In this document: positions 37,141-45,585 of the stretch, one piece after another
Position numbering within the stretch: the first letter of the stretch is position 1
Layout: each line of letters begins with the position of its first letter
Position numbers and translations under genes: made by a program
The notes under the pieces: model-generated
Seen by the model: the letters and a program-made list of their open reading frames with translations, nothing else
Databases searched by the model: none
What the model was told of the DNA's origin: nothing
NCBI RefSeq assembly: GCF_009695655.1
Contig: NZ_VUNM01000007.1
Coordinates: forward strand, 31,419-95,418
Length of the DNA: 64,000 nucleotides
Origin: Sharpea porci
GTDB lineage: Bacteria; Bacillota_I; Bacilli_A; Erysipelotrichales; Coprobacillaceae
Reading direction: 5' to 3'

Positions 37141-37170
37141 TTGACACAATAGTGATGCTGTGCTATTGTG
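37141..37170 (+). promoter_or_regulatory. Promoter and operator of the GntR-ABC module
   Basis: TTGACA (37141-37146), 17 bp, TATTGT (37164-37169). The inverted repeat CACAATAG-N10-CTATTGTG (37145-37152 / 37163-37170) lies exactly over the promoter and is a good candidate site for the GntR repressor encoded just downstream. Confidence 0.65.
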
Positions 37171-37209
37171 TTATTGTACTAAGAAGGTAATACAAAGGAA
37201 GTGAGACAT

Positions 37210-37584
37210 ATGAAATGGGAATTTAAGAATGGTATTCCTATTTATCTCCAGATTATTGCTCAAATCAAAGTTATGATCGCAAGTGGAGAACTTCGTGCAG
37301 GCAGTAAAATCCCGCCAGTTAGAGAAATGGCAGTTGAAGCTGGGGTAAATCCTAATACAATGCAACGTGCCTTAACACAATTAGAACAAGAAGGATTGCT
37401 TTACACGCAAAGAACGGCAGGAAGATTTGTAAGTGAGGATGAGAATGTGATGAAGGAATTAAGAAAGGCTATGAGTGAACAATATATTGCTGATATGTTT
37501 CATAATCTAGAAAAGATGGGAATGGATAAGCAGGAGATTATTGCTGCTGTGAAGAATTATGAGAAAGATAAGGGGGAGAAGTAA
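37210..37584 (+). CDS. GntR-family regulator, YtrA subfamily
   Basis: The 124-aa protein has a GntR winged helix at about 5-70 (GIPIYLQIIAQIKVMIASGE, GSKIPPVREMAVEAGVNPNT, RALTQLEQEGLL) and a short helical C-terminus. That is the small YtrA layout used to repress adjacent ABC transporter genes. The ATG at 37210 is preferred over GTG 37201 because the GGAAGTGAG ribosome site overlaps the latter. The next gene starts immediately after its stop. Confidence 0.93.
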   Translation: MKWEFKNGIPIYLQIIAQIKVMIASGELRAGSKIPPVREMAVEAGVNPNTMQRALTQLEQEGLLYTQRTAGRFVSEDENVMKELRKAMSEQYIADMFHNLEKMGMDKQEIIAAVKNYEKDKGEK

Positions 37585-38280
37585 ATGGCACTTATTGAAT
37601 GTAAGGATGTTAGTAAGAACTATGGAAGTACAGTTTCTTTGAAACAAGTGAACTTGTCTTTAGAAGCAGGACGTATTGTCGGCTTGCTGGGGCCTAATGG
37701 CAGTGGCAAGACAACACTCATTAAACTCTTAGAACACTTGCTTGTACCGACAAGTGGTTTGATTACTTTAAATGAACTAGCACCAGGTGCTAAGACGAAG
37801 AGCTTTGTTTCTTATTTACCTGATCGTGATTTCTTACCAGACTGGATGAAAGTCAACGACTTAATCAAGATGTATAAAGATTTTTATGATGACTTTGATG
37901 AAAAGATTGCGAGAGAAATGCTTAATAGTCTACATATCGATTGCACCAAAAGCATTAAAAAGCTTTCCAAAGGAAATCGTGAAAAGGTTCAGCTTATTCT
38001 GACAATGAGCAGACAGGCTAAAATCTATCTTTTAGATGAACCAATTGCCGGGGTTGATCCAGCGGCTAGAGATTATATCCTTCATACGATTGTATCGCAT
38101 TATAATGAAAATGCGGTTGTTCTCATCTCAACACATCTTATTAATGATGTTGAGTCCATTCTAGATGAAGTGGTCTTCTTAAAAGAAGGAGAAGTTGTGC
38201 TTCATGAGAATGCGGATGCTTTAAGAGAGAAGACAGGTATGAGTGTTGATGAATATTTCAGGGAGGTATTTAAATGTTAG
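37585..38280 (+). CDS. ABC transporter ATP-binding protein
   Basis: The 231-aa protein has Walker A GPNGSGKTT (about 36-44), signature LSKGNREKV and Walker B IYLLDEPIAGVDP. The final His switch is in LISTHLI. The spacing is that of drug/peptide or bacteriocin-resistance type ABC ATPases regulated by YtrA-like GntR proteins. The permease starts inside its last codons, so the pair forms one transporter. The substrate is unknown; cell-envelope stress is a common trigger of such modules. Confidence 0.94.
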   Translation: MALIECKDVSKNYGSTVSLKQVNLSLEAGRIVGLLGPNGSGKTTLIKLLEHLLVPTSGLITLNELAPGAKTKSFVSYLPDRDFLPDWMKVNDLIKMYKDFYDDFDEKIAREMLNSLHIDCTKSIKKLSKGNREKVQLILTMSRQAKIYLLDEPIAGVDPAARDYILHTIVSHYNENAVVLISTHLINDVESILDEVVFLKEGEVVLHENADALREKTGMSVDEYFREVFKC

Positions 38281-39098
38281 GAAAGCTATTGAAATATGAA
38301 ATGAAGATGTTTGGTAGAATCTTACTACCACTCTATGGCTTGTTGATCGCAACTTCAGTTATTACAGGCTTAAGTTTATCAGCCGTCATGAATAATGTGC
38401 TTGATGAATATTTGATGGCATTCATGCCTATTGTCTATGGCGTTATTCTTGTCGCTGTTGGCGTCATGACCATCGTGCTATTAATCAACAGCTTCTATAA
38501 GAACCTGCTGGGGCGTGAGGGCTATTTGATGTTTTCTTTGCCTGTTTCAACAAATAAGCTAATTAGTGCTAAACTGATTTCCAATGTCATCTGGATTATC
38601 TTGAGTGTCCTGGCTTTCATTATTTCTGCAAGTGCTCTTGCATTTACAATGATTGCTCTTAGTGGTGAAGATCCTGCTATGATCATCACACCACCATTTG
38701 AAGAAATAGCGCATACTTTAAGCCAGGTTACCCCTACAATGGTAATCAATATCATTCTTGGCATTGTTGTCTTGATTGTCATCATGGCTTTAATGATCAT
38801 TCGTATCTATGCAGCAATGGCTATTGGCTCACAATGGAATGAACATCGTATTATTGGCAGTATTCTTGCTTATGGGGGATTCCGGATTGCTGAAGCTGTT
38901 ATTATGACAATCTTAGGTATGACAGGCTATGCAAGTCACTATATCTTTGCTTTATTGAATCGTCCATTTGATATGGATGGTGTTGCCAATCCTTTTGGCT
39001 TTGGTTTGCTTATCATGATTGTTGGCTTTGGTATTGTAGCTGCAATCTATTGGTTTGTGACTTGGTATTTCTTAGAAAAACGACTTAATTTAGAATAA
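38274..39098 (+). CDS. ABC transporter permease
   Basis: The 274-aa protein has six hydrophobic segments (about 17-40, 50-75, 100-128, 155-180, 200-225, 240-262). It begins MLGKLLKYEMKMFGRILLPL, an ABC-2-like start. EGYLMFSLPVSTNKLISAKL between segments 2 and 3 is a coupling-helix region. It overlaps the ATPase gene by 7 bp. No terminator of note follows before the next small gene. Confidence 0.9.
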   Translation: MLGKLLKYEMKMFGRILLPLYGLLIATSVITGLSLSAVMNNVLDEYLMAFMPIVYGVILVAVGVMTIVLLINSFYKNLLGREGYLMFSLPVSTNKLISAKLISNVIWIILSVLAFIISASALAFTMIALSGEDPAMIITPPFEEIAHTLSQVTPTMVINIILGIVVLIVIMALMIIRIYAAMAIGSQWNEHRIIGSILAYGGFRIAEAVIMTILGMTGYASHYIFALLNRPFDMDGVANPFGFGLLIMIVGFGIVAAIYWFVTWYFLEKRLNLE

Positions 39099-39147
39099 GC
39101 TTTGTGTGTTTGTCTGGATATGGTAAGATTGAAGCAGGAGAGAATAT

Positions 39148-39351
39148 ATGACATTTGAAGAAAGTGAAAAATTGTGGGAATGCATTGAATTGATCAAAGA
39201 TATCTTGTTGTCTTCAGATCAGGTTATTGAGAAATTACCTCCTGATCAAGCACAATTCATCACAACATATAATGCCATGCTCACAAAAGCCTGGGGCAAT
39301 CTATTAGAGCTCTATCAGGACTATACAACAGACAATTTTACAACACATTAA
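39148..39351 (+). CDS. Small helical protein, unknown
   Basis: The 67-aa protein MTFEESEKLWECIELIKDIL... has no membrane segment and is predicted to be two amphipathic helices. GCAGGAGAG precedes the ATG at a good distance, and a separate hairpin ends the transcript, so it looks like a genuine gene. No family recognised. Confidence 0.7.
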   Translation: MTFEESEKLWECIELIKDILLSSDQVIEKLPPDQAQFITTYNAMLTKAWGNLLELYQDYTTDNFTTH

Positions 39352-39376
39352 AGGGTGGACATTTGTCCACCCTTTA
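39350..39376. terminator. Bidirectional hairpin between convergent genes
   Basis: Stem AAGGGTGGACA / TGTCCACCCTT with a 2-nt loop, at the junction of the small plus-strand gene and the minus-strand sigma-like gene. U-tracts are short on both sides. Confidence 0.65.
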
Positions 39377-40678
39377 GTCAATTAGTGTAACTTTAATATA
39401 ATTGTTGATAAATTCATCATATGTTTCAACAAGCCTTTGGCCACCAATATCCAACATATCATCATAAGCTTCTTCTTCAAATTCATCAATATCTCTTATA
39501 TGATATGTAGATGCAAATGTATCTTTTCTTAAAGTCATTGAATATTCATGATCAGCTTGCTGTATAGCTTTTTGATAAGCTTTATCTGAAAATGTATCTT
39601 TTGTCAATTCTTCAATACGATCCTTTCTTGTATCGTTGAGATCATAGAGGAAAATGACAAGTTCTTTCTTTTGGTGATCAAGGTGTTCAAAGATGCGAAC
39701 AAATTGTTTATGAAGATTAAAACGGAAATAGGGACGCAAGTGGTCATAGAGATGTGTTTTTCTAAAAGTCTCCATGCTCATGAAGGGATTTAGTTCCTCT
39801 ACTTCTTGACTTCTTGGCTTTTCATAACGATAGCGATAAGCTAATGCCTGTTCAATCATTGTTGTGGTAATGATTTCTTCTTGCGTGTTGATATCTTTAT
39901 AAATCATACGCAAGATAACTTCTTCTTCATATCCTTCCAACATATATTTATCATGAAGCTTCATAATCTGATAGTAGTAAGGGGAAAGTTTGCCGCCTGG
40001 CAGTTCTGGATTGCTTGCTTCAAGGGCTGCATGGGTGATGCGATCACGCATATAGCTTTCAGCATATTTCACAAAATCCACACCTGATGCTATTTGATAG
40101 CTTTCTACAGCATCTAGTAAGCCAAGAAGGCCATCGTTTAAAGCATCAACACGTTCATAAATACCTTGGGCATTTAAACGAGCAAGGATATCAAGTTCTC
40201 TTGTCAATTGAAGATAATATTGACTAATACAGCCGTGCTCATTGGGATAAAGTGCTTCATTGAGTGTGAAGAGTTCTTCTTCGAAGTTAGTATGAGCATT
40301 TCTTTTTTGAATGAGATAGGCATCTTTGATAATGCGATATTGAGTCAATGTATCGCTGTTATCTTGTTTTAAACGGGCCAGTGTGTTTGTTTCCCGTGTT
40401 TTCTCTTTGGAAAGATATTGGGCATATTGTTGATCTTGAGAAAGGGGGCTTTCTTCATGATATGTAAAGATGGCTGGTTTGTAGGTTAGAGGAAGTGGTG
40501 TATAGATGAGATGTATATCGTTAGCTTCATATTGATCAAAGAGGGCAACAAGTGGAATAAGATTTGTATAGACAGGATGTTTATACTTAAGTGGACCATA
40601 AGCCTTTAAGAATATTCTAATATCCAAGCTTTTCTGACCATTCTCTTCTTTGATATATTGTAATAATGACTGATCCAT
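39374..40678 (-). CDS. Divergent sigma-70-like protein
   Basis: The 434-aa soluble protein is not a member of any family I can name with confidence. Its middle reads like sigma-70 region 2: NDGLLGLLDAVESYQIASGV then DFVKYAESYMRDRITHAAL (181-219), compared with the usual EGNIGLLxAVEKFD ... FSTYAxWWIRQAI. A helical part follows that could be region 3 (about 231-290). A stretch KKELVIFLYDLNDTRKDRIEELT near 345-367 is placed like region 4. The first 160 residues are unrelated and polar. AAAGGAG precedes the ATG. It may be an alternative sigma factor or a sigma-derived regulator. Confidence 0.55.
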   Translation of the reverse strand: MDQSLLQYIKEENGQKSLDIRIFLKAYGPLKYKHPVYTNLIPLVALFDQYEANDIHLIYTPLPLTYKPAIFTYHEESPLSQDQQYAQYLSKEKTRETNTLARLKQDNSDTLTQYRIIKDAYLIQKRNAHTNFEEELFTLNEALYPNEHGCISQYYLQLTRELDILARLNAQGIYERVDALNDGLLGLLDAVESYQIASGVDFVKYAESYMRDRITHAALEASNPELPGGKLSPYYYQIMKLHDKYMLEGYEEEVILRMIYKDINTQEEIITTTMIEQALAYRYRYEKPRSQEVEELNPFMSMETFRKTHLYDHLRPYFRFNLHKQFVRIFEHLDHQKKELVIFLYDLNDTRKDRIEELTKDTFSDKAYQKAIQQADHEYSMTLRKDTFASTYHIRDIDEFEEEAYDDMLDIGGQRLVETYDEFINNYIKVTLID

Positions 40679-40733
40679 AGAATATTACTCCTTTATAATG
40701 TCCATTAAACAATGAATCACAAAAGAAAACAAG

Positions 40734-42038
40734 CTATGCGCTTGTTTGAAGATGATATTTGTGTTCGAATTCATCAAGTGGGATTGGTTTAGAATAATAA
40801 TAACCTTGGAATATATGACAACCAATGGATTTTAAATAAATAGCTTGTTCAATTTGTTCGATACCTTCACATATGATCCCATGCCCAAGTTCATTAATCA
40901 TATGACAAGTATTTCTTAAAACAGTTTTCGCAGCCTGATCGATGGTAACTGTATTGATGAATTCACGATCTAATTTAATCATATCAGCAGGCAGTTCACG
41001 AAGTAGATTAAGAGATGAATAGCCTGAGCCAAAATCATCAATTTCAGTCGTAAAGCCAGCTTGTTTTAAACGGTTGATGAGCGGGATGACTTCATGAAGA
41101 TTATCCATCATACACTGTTCAGTAATTTCAATATTGAGCTTATTGGTAGGCACATGGGCTTCTTCGCATAAGCTCGTAAAGACGTCATAGAGATCAAAAT
41201 AATGAAAGTCAAGGGGAGAAACGTTGACAGAAATACTAATGGAGGCAAGGGGCGTATGTTGCCATCTAGCGAGTGTTTCAACAGCCTGCTTCCAGATTAA
41301 ATAATCCACTTCATGAATACGATGTGCTTTTTCAAGAATGGAAATAAATTCATAAGGCATTAACATGCCAAAAGGTGTCTGCCAGCGCACAAGTGCTTCA
41401 GCTGAAACCAAATTCCCCTGGATATCAACCTGAGGCTGTAAATACATCTTGAATTCTTTCTTTTTCAATGCAATATTCATCATAGAAAGAATATTCTTCA
41501 TCCTTAATGTCACATCAAGATCATGATCAGAATAATTCCCAAATTCCACAATCCCCTGACGCTTAATCGATCTTAACGCAAAAAATGCTTTATCACAACC
41601 AACTGCAACAGAATCATGCGAACCTTTAAAATCATATCGACCAAATTGAAAATGCACATTCATAATCTCTAATGCTTCACTTGATTTCGTGAATTGATCA
41701 GCGAACTCTCTTATCCTGTCTTTTTGAAACAAGTTTGTCGGATAGAGAACAACAAAGTGATCAGCACTAATTCTTCCATAGACAATACTTTTATCAACCG
41801 TGGCGATTTTTCGTAAAGCCTGCCCAAAAGCTATAAGAATATGATCAGCAACATGATTACCATAGATTTGATTGACAAGATTAAAGTCTTTCAAATTTGT
41901 AACAATAATGCTGTAATGGTGGGGGCATTGATCAATGCGTCTTTGGGCGAGCTTAATAAAACCGTAATAATTTAATAAGCCAGTGAGAGGATCATGCATG
42001 GGAGCATTATCATAAATGACTTGTAAGTTTGTATCCAT
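40734..42038 (-). CDS. GGDEF-EAL protein, predicted c-di-GMP phosphodiesterase
   Basis: The 434-aa protein has an N-terminal GGDEF-like domain (about 10-165) in which the signature is degenerate (YGRISADHFVVL), so cyclase activity is unlikely. The C-terminal EAL domain (about 180-425) is well kept: AEALVRWQ, NVSPLDF, IEITEQ, EIDDFGSGYSSLNLL, MIKLDREF and GICEGIE. It should therefore hydrolyse c-di-GMP. No membrane segment or sensor domain is seen. GAGGAGGG precedes the ATG. The upstream leader on the same strand is structured (see 42120-42185). Confidence 0.92.
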   Translation of the reverse strand: MDTNLQVIYDNAPMHDPLTGLLNYYGFIKLAQRRIDQCPHHYSIIVTNLKDFNLVNQIYGNHVADHILIAFGQALRKIATVDKSIVYGRISADHFVVLYPTNLFQKDRIREFADQFTKSSEALEIMNVHFQFGRYDFKGSHDSVAVGCDKAFFALRSIKRQGIVEFGNYSDHDLDVTLRMKNILSMMNIALKKKEFKMYLQPQVDIQGNLVSAEALVRWQTPFGMLMPYEFISILEKAHRIHEVDYLIWKQAVETLARWQHTPLASISISVNVSPLDFHYFDLYDVFTSLCEEAHVPTNKLNIEITEQCMMDNLHEVIPLINRLKQAGFTTEIDDFGSGYSSLNLLRELPADMIKLDREFINTVTIDQAAKTVLRNTCHMINELGHGIICEGIEQIEQAIYLKSIGCHIFQGYYYSKPIPLDEFEHKYHLQTSA

Positions 42039-42119
42039 ATTACCCTCCTCATTAGTAATACAATAATATTATCGATATACTTAAAGAGTATGTCAATAAG
42101 ACATGAAATATATTTGTAT

Positions 42120-42185
42120 AAACGAAAACCTAGCTCGTAAGCTAGGTATCGCGTCTCATGTTTGCGTGTATTTGGGAATTGAGAC
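42120..42185 (-). promoter_or_regulatory. Structured leader with terminator-like hairpin upstream of the EAL gene
   Basis: Read on the minus strand: a weak stem GTCTCA / TGAGAC (42185-42153), then a strong stem ACCTAGCT-TACG-AGCTAGGT (42147-42128) followed by TTTTCGTTT. The EAL gene starts 81 bp further on. This looks like an attenuator or the end of a small upstream RNA. No known riboswitch core could be assigned. Confidence 0.4.
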
Positions 42186-42355
42186 AACAATTATTATACT
42201 GATAAATTCTTGTTTGTACACACTTTTTGCATTATTATTGCTATTTTTGTGATATTTTCCATCAATAATGACACTAATCTCACAAAGATGCGTCAAAATA
42301 TAGGAATTAATTCACATAAGACTTTATCTTTGTGATTAAAGTGATACAATAAAAC

Positions 42356-42474
42356 TAGGAAATATGCTTTGCATATTCCTGCATCCATAGGGTAGGTCAT
42401 CATACTTCCTACCAACAACAGCTATCCTGCCTTTTTATTCTACTTATTCGCCTAGCAGGATAACTGCTTTTTTC
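42356..42474 (+). ncRNA. Candidate structured small RNA, about 119 nt
   Basis: The extended -10 TGATACAAT (42342-42350) is followed by three successive stems: AGGAAATATGC / GCATATTCCT (about 42357-42380), GGTAGG / CCTACC (about 42391-42413) and TATCCTGC / GCAGGATA (about 42423-42462). The transcript then ends at GCTTTTTT. No open reading frame fits. The promoter-stems-terminator layout is that of an independent ncRNA. I do not recognise the class; it lacks the SRP RNA, 6S and T-box core motifs. Confidence 0.6.
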
Positions 42475-42621
42475 TTCCATGAATATGATGTACTTGCCTC
42501 AATAGACGATCACTCCTTCTCAAATTTGTGAAATTATTGTATGTGTGTGATTTCTATTCTTAGGACTTTTTTATTTTACTTTTTTGCATATAATAGAGGT
42601 AAAGAGAAAGTGAGAATAGAT

Positions 42622-43191
42622 ATGAAAAAGAAGATTCTGATCATTATTATTTTGTTGGCGTTAATTGGATGTCTTGGCTACTTCTATATGTCACAAAGCC
42701 AAAAAAGTGCATCTACTCCAACAAGTGATACAAATACCAACAAAGAGAAAAAACAAAAAGAAGAAATAAAAAAACAAATAGTCAAAGATGATAATCAAGA
42801 ACCAGCTCAAGTCACTAAAGAAAAAGAAACAACATCATCTTCAACAACACCAAACGTTACTGTTACACAGATGAAAGATGGTACCTATTCCTCAAGTACA
42901 CATTCTGGTTTAGAGGTTGGTCAGATTACAAGTATGACACTTGTTGGTGATCAGTATATTACGATTAAAGGTAGCTTTGTGGAAATGAGTGCTGATGGGG
43001 AAGAAGTAAAAGAACGTTTTAATGATGAAAGTCGAACATTTATGTTTGATGATCAGGTAAAGTTCTATTTCTATGGGGAAAAGGATGTAGAAATGAAGAA
43101 AGCTGACTTCTTCAAAGATGCGAAAACAGCACCAGGTATTGATTTTACCATCACCAACAACAAGATTACAAAAATGGCATTTTATTCATAG
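42622..43191 (+). CDS. Secreted or lipid-anchored protein, unknown
   Basis: The 189-aa protein begins MKKKILIIIILLALIGCLGY: a signal sequence with a possible lipobox (LIGC, Cys17), or else a membrane anchor. A Lys/Thr/Ser-rich low-complexity linker (about 26-80) leads to a small beta-rich domain (about 83-189: MKDGTYSSSTHSGLEVGQIT, FMFDDQVKFYFYGEKDVEMK). The start at ATG 42622 with a GAGAAAGTGAG ribosome site and TATAAT at 42589-42594 is chosen over a longer frame from 42541. Confidence 0.75.
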   Translation: MKKKILIIIILLALIGCLGYFYMSQSQKSASTPTSDTNTNKEKKQKEEIKKQIVKDDNQEPAQVTKEKETTSSSTTPNVTVTQMKDGTYSSSTHSGLEVGQITSMTLVGDQYITIKGSFVEMSADGEEVKERFNDESRTFMFDDQVKFYFYGEKDVEMKKADFFKDAKTAPGIDFTITNNKITKMAFYS

Positions 43192-43213
43192 GCACAATTT
43201 TGTGCCTTTTTTT
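43190..43213 (+). terminator. Intrinsic terminator
   Basis: AGGCACAA / TTGTGCCT followed by TTTTTT, overlapping the stop codon of the preceding gene. Confidence 0.85.
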
Positions 43214-43265
43214 GATTTTATTTCATTTTGTTTTGTTTTTTTATACAATAGAGAAGGGTGATATT

Positions 43266-43553
43266 ATGAATGAGAATTTAGAAGAGTTTACAAGAGATTT
43301 CATGGAAGCAAGAGCGAATCGTCATAAAGAGATGAAGAAGCATGAAAATGCTTATAAGAAGCTTAAAGCACAGGCAGAAGAGCAGGAAAATGATGAATTG
43401 GAAACAATTCTTACGAGCTATGAAAAGAAGATCCAACATATTATTTGTCATCTGAGTGAAAGAGGCATGTCAAATAAAGATATCTCAGAAATCACCGAAA
43501 TGCCAGTTGAAGAAGTTGTCCATATTCTTGCGAAATATGCGATAAAGAAATAG
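43266..43553 (+). CDS. Small coiled-coil / HTH-like protein, unknown
   Basis: The 95-aa protein has a charged coiled-coil-like helix over residues 1-62 (heptad pattern in KEMKKHENAYKKLKAQAEEQ). It ends in a helix-turn-helix-like segment LSERGMSNKDISEITEMPVE, as in small transposase-derived or regulator tails. GAAGGGTGA precedes ATG 43266; the longer frame from 43200 would add an unlikely hydrophobic leader that overlaps a terminator. It is followed after 2 bp by the next gene. Confidence 0.65.
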   Translation: MNENLEEFTRDFMEARANRHKEMKKHENAYKKLKAQAEEQENDELETILTSYEKKIQHIICHLSERGMSNKDISEITEMPVEEVVHILAKYAIKK

Positions 43554-43555
43554 CT

Positions 43556-44236
43556 ATGAATTACGATTTATTTTGTGAGAGTCTTGTTGGTGAGATGGGG
43601 GATGTGATGTTTCCTGTCTGGAGTGCTCAAAGTGAAGAATGCATTTCCATCAGCAAGAAAGTCCTCTTGACGCGTGTTACTCATGATTTAGAAGATATGA
43701 ACCGTTTGACTAATGATATGTATGAAGGCAAATTGATATTTGAGGCGTTAAAGCTTAATGCTCATTTTGAAGACTTTGCGAAAAGAATAGCTTATGGCTA
43801 TTCGCCTGCTTTCGCTCGCTTTACACATAACATTATTGAGAAGATAGATCGGTATGAAAACAATTTTTCACATTTCTCTATTAGCTATGATGATATTTAT
43901 GCTGCATCTTATAATATATTGAATCTATATTGTAATATTGCACAAAGCATTAATCATCAAACAGACTTCTCAACATTAGGACAAGATGTCAGTTACCAAC
44001 AATTTCTCCAATCCTATCAACTCTATCAGAAACAAGCTTTAGGCGATGTGTCTGTTCTCCTGCAAGCTTCTTCTAAGAAAAGTGCCTTATCTCGTTTAGG
44101 CAAGATTCTGACAAAAAAAGATACGACGGGCTTAAAGGAAGAAGCGACAAATCGTTTAAGGGAATTGTTGGAGGATTATTTTATATTGGTGATGTCAGTG
44201 ACATATAGGAAATTCAAGACACAATCAAAAGACTAG
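43556..44236 (+). CDS. Helical protein, unknown
   Basis: The 226-aa, mostly helical cytoplasmic protein has no recognised family. It contains no membrane segment, metal motif or P-loop. The C-terminal third is Lys-rich (KKSALSRLGKILTKKDTTGL). Start 2 bp after the upstream small gene suggests one transcript and a shared role. A terminator overlaps the stop. Confidence 0.7.
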   Translation: MNYDLFCESLVGEMGDVMFPVWSAQSEECISISKKVLLTRVTHDLEDMNRLTNDMYEGKLIFEALKLNAHFEDFAKRIAYGYSPAFARFTHNIIEKIDRYENNFSHFSISYDDIYAASYNILNLYCNIAQSINHQTDFSTLGQDVSYQQFLQSYQLYQKQALGDVSVLLQASSKKSALSRLGKILTKKDTTGLKEEATNRLRELLEDYFILVMSVTYRKFKTQSKD

Positions 44237-44262
44237 AGATGAGTATGATCTCTAGCTTTTTG
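44233..44262 (+). terminator. Intrinsic terminator
   Basis: CTAGAGAT / ATCTCTAG with a 7-nt loop, then TTTTT. Confidence 0.85.
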
Positions 44263-44388
44263 ATTATATAAGTAGGGAATAAGAATTCGTATTATCATAA
44301 ATAATATGCGAAGAGTTAGAAATATGTGAAAACATTAGTGCAATGATAGAAAAAATGCTATACTACAAACCAAAAGGGGGAAGAGGAA

Positions 44389-45573
44389 ATGAATTTTGTG
44401 TTTATTTCGCCTGGTTTTCCAAAAACATATTATCATTTTTGTGAAAGCTTGCAGAAACAGGGTGTTAATGTTCTGGCAATTGGGGATGTACCATATGATG
44501 AACTGAGTGAAGAAGTCAAACATTCAGTGAAAGAATATTATTATGTTGAAACACTTGAAGACTATGATGCCTTAGTGAGAGCTATGGGTTATTTTATCTT
44601 CCAGTATGGCCGTATTGATTGGCTTGAAAGCAATAATGAATACTGGCTCGAGAGTGATGCACGTTTGCGTACAGATTTCAATATTACAACAGGATTACAG
44701 AATGATATTATTGAAGATGTCAAACATAAATCAAGAATGAAGGAGTATTATGCCAAGGCCCATATTCCTACTGCCCGTTATATTCTTGTTTCAACGATTG
44801 ATGCGGCAAAAGCATTTATTGATGAAGTGGCTTATCCCGTTATTGCGAAACCTGATAGTGGGATGGGAGCACAGGATACGCATAAAATCAATAATGAAGA
44901 AGAACTGGTGGATTTCTTTGAACATAAAGCTGATGTGCAATATATTATGGAAGAGTTTGTTGAAGGGGTGATTGAGTCATTTGATGGAATTGCTTCACAA
45001 AACCATGATATTATCTTTGAAACAAGTCATGTCTTTCCTGATCCATTATTAGATGTCGTCTCAGCACATAAATCATTTGTCTATTATTCACAACGTGTCA
45101 TTCCAGAAGACTTAAAGCACTATGGGGAAGAAGCTGTTAAAGTCTTTCCAGTCAATGGCCGTTGTTTCCACATGGAGTTCTTCAGGCTGACAAAGGACAA
45201 ACCAGGTCTTGCCAACAAGGGTGATGTTGTCGGCTTGGAAGTCAATATGCGTATGCCAGGTGGTTATACCCCTGATATGATGAACTGGGCTAATGATATA
45301 AATGTTTATGATATTTATGCAGATATGGTCACAAGTGGGGAAAGTCTTTATAATAGAAATAGGAGACCATACCATTGTGTCTATGCAGGTAGACGTGATG
45401 AAATTGTTTATCATCATACGGATGAAGAAATTAAGAAAAGATATCATCATGACTTAATGATGGTTGAAAGAATGCCGGATATCTTAAGTGATGACATGGG
45501 CAATGATACGTATACAGCACGTTTTGAAACTATGGATGAAGTGAATGCATTTATTGAATTTGTATTAGGTTAA
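44389..45573 (+). CDS. ATP-grasp ligase-like protein, first copy
   Basis: The 394-aa protein has an N-terminal Rossmann-like pre-ATP-grasp domain (about 1-100: FVFISPGFPKTYYHFCESLQ). The ATP-grasp fold follows, with nucleotide-binding lysine in YPVIAKPDSGMGAQDT (about 153-168) and the magnesium site VVGLEVNMRMPGG (about 282-294, E-x-N). ATP-grasp enzymes join a carboxylate to an amine or thiol through an acyl phosphate. The product here is unknown. It is about as long as, and clearly paralogous to, the protein at 46353. An alpha/beta hydrolase gene lies between them. GGGGGAAGAGG precedes the ATG. Confidence 0.88.
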   Translation: MNFVFISPGFPKTYYHFCESLQKQGVNVLAIGDVPYDELSEEVKHSVKEYYYVETLEDYDALVRAMGYFIFQYGRIDWLESNNEYWLESDARLRTDFNITTGLQNDIIEDVKHKSRMKEYYAKAHIPTARYILVSTIDAAKAFIDEVAYPVIAKPDSGMGAQDTHKINNEEELVDFFEHKADVQYIMEEFVEGVIESFDGIASQNHDIIFETSHVFPDPLLDVVSAHKSFVYYSQRVIPEDLKHYGEEAVKVFPVNGRCFHMEFFRLTKDKPGLANKGDVVGLEVNMRMPGGYTPDMMNWANDINVYDIYADMVTSGESLYNRNRRPYHCVYAGRRDEIVYHHTDEEIKKRYHHDLMMVERMPDILSDDMGNDTYTARFETMDEVNAFIEFVLG

Positions 45574-45585
45574 TGGAGGATGCTT

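Noticed and set aside
42120..42185. c-di-GMP (GEMM-I) riboswitch ahead of the EAL gene
   Set aside because: Only short local similarity to the core; the required internal stem and GNRA-receptor contacts are not visible.
42541..42621. Longer N-terminus of the secreted protein starting at 42541
   Set aside because: It would span the promoter (TATAAT 42589-42594); the ATG at 42622 has the ribosome site and begins a proper signal sequence.
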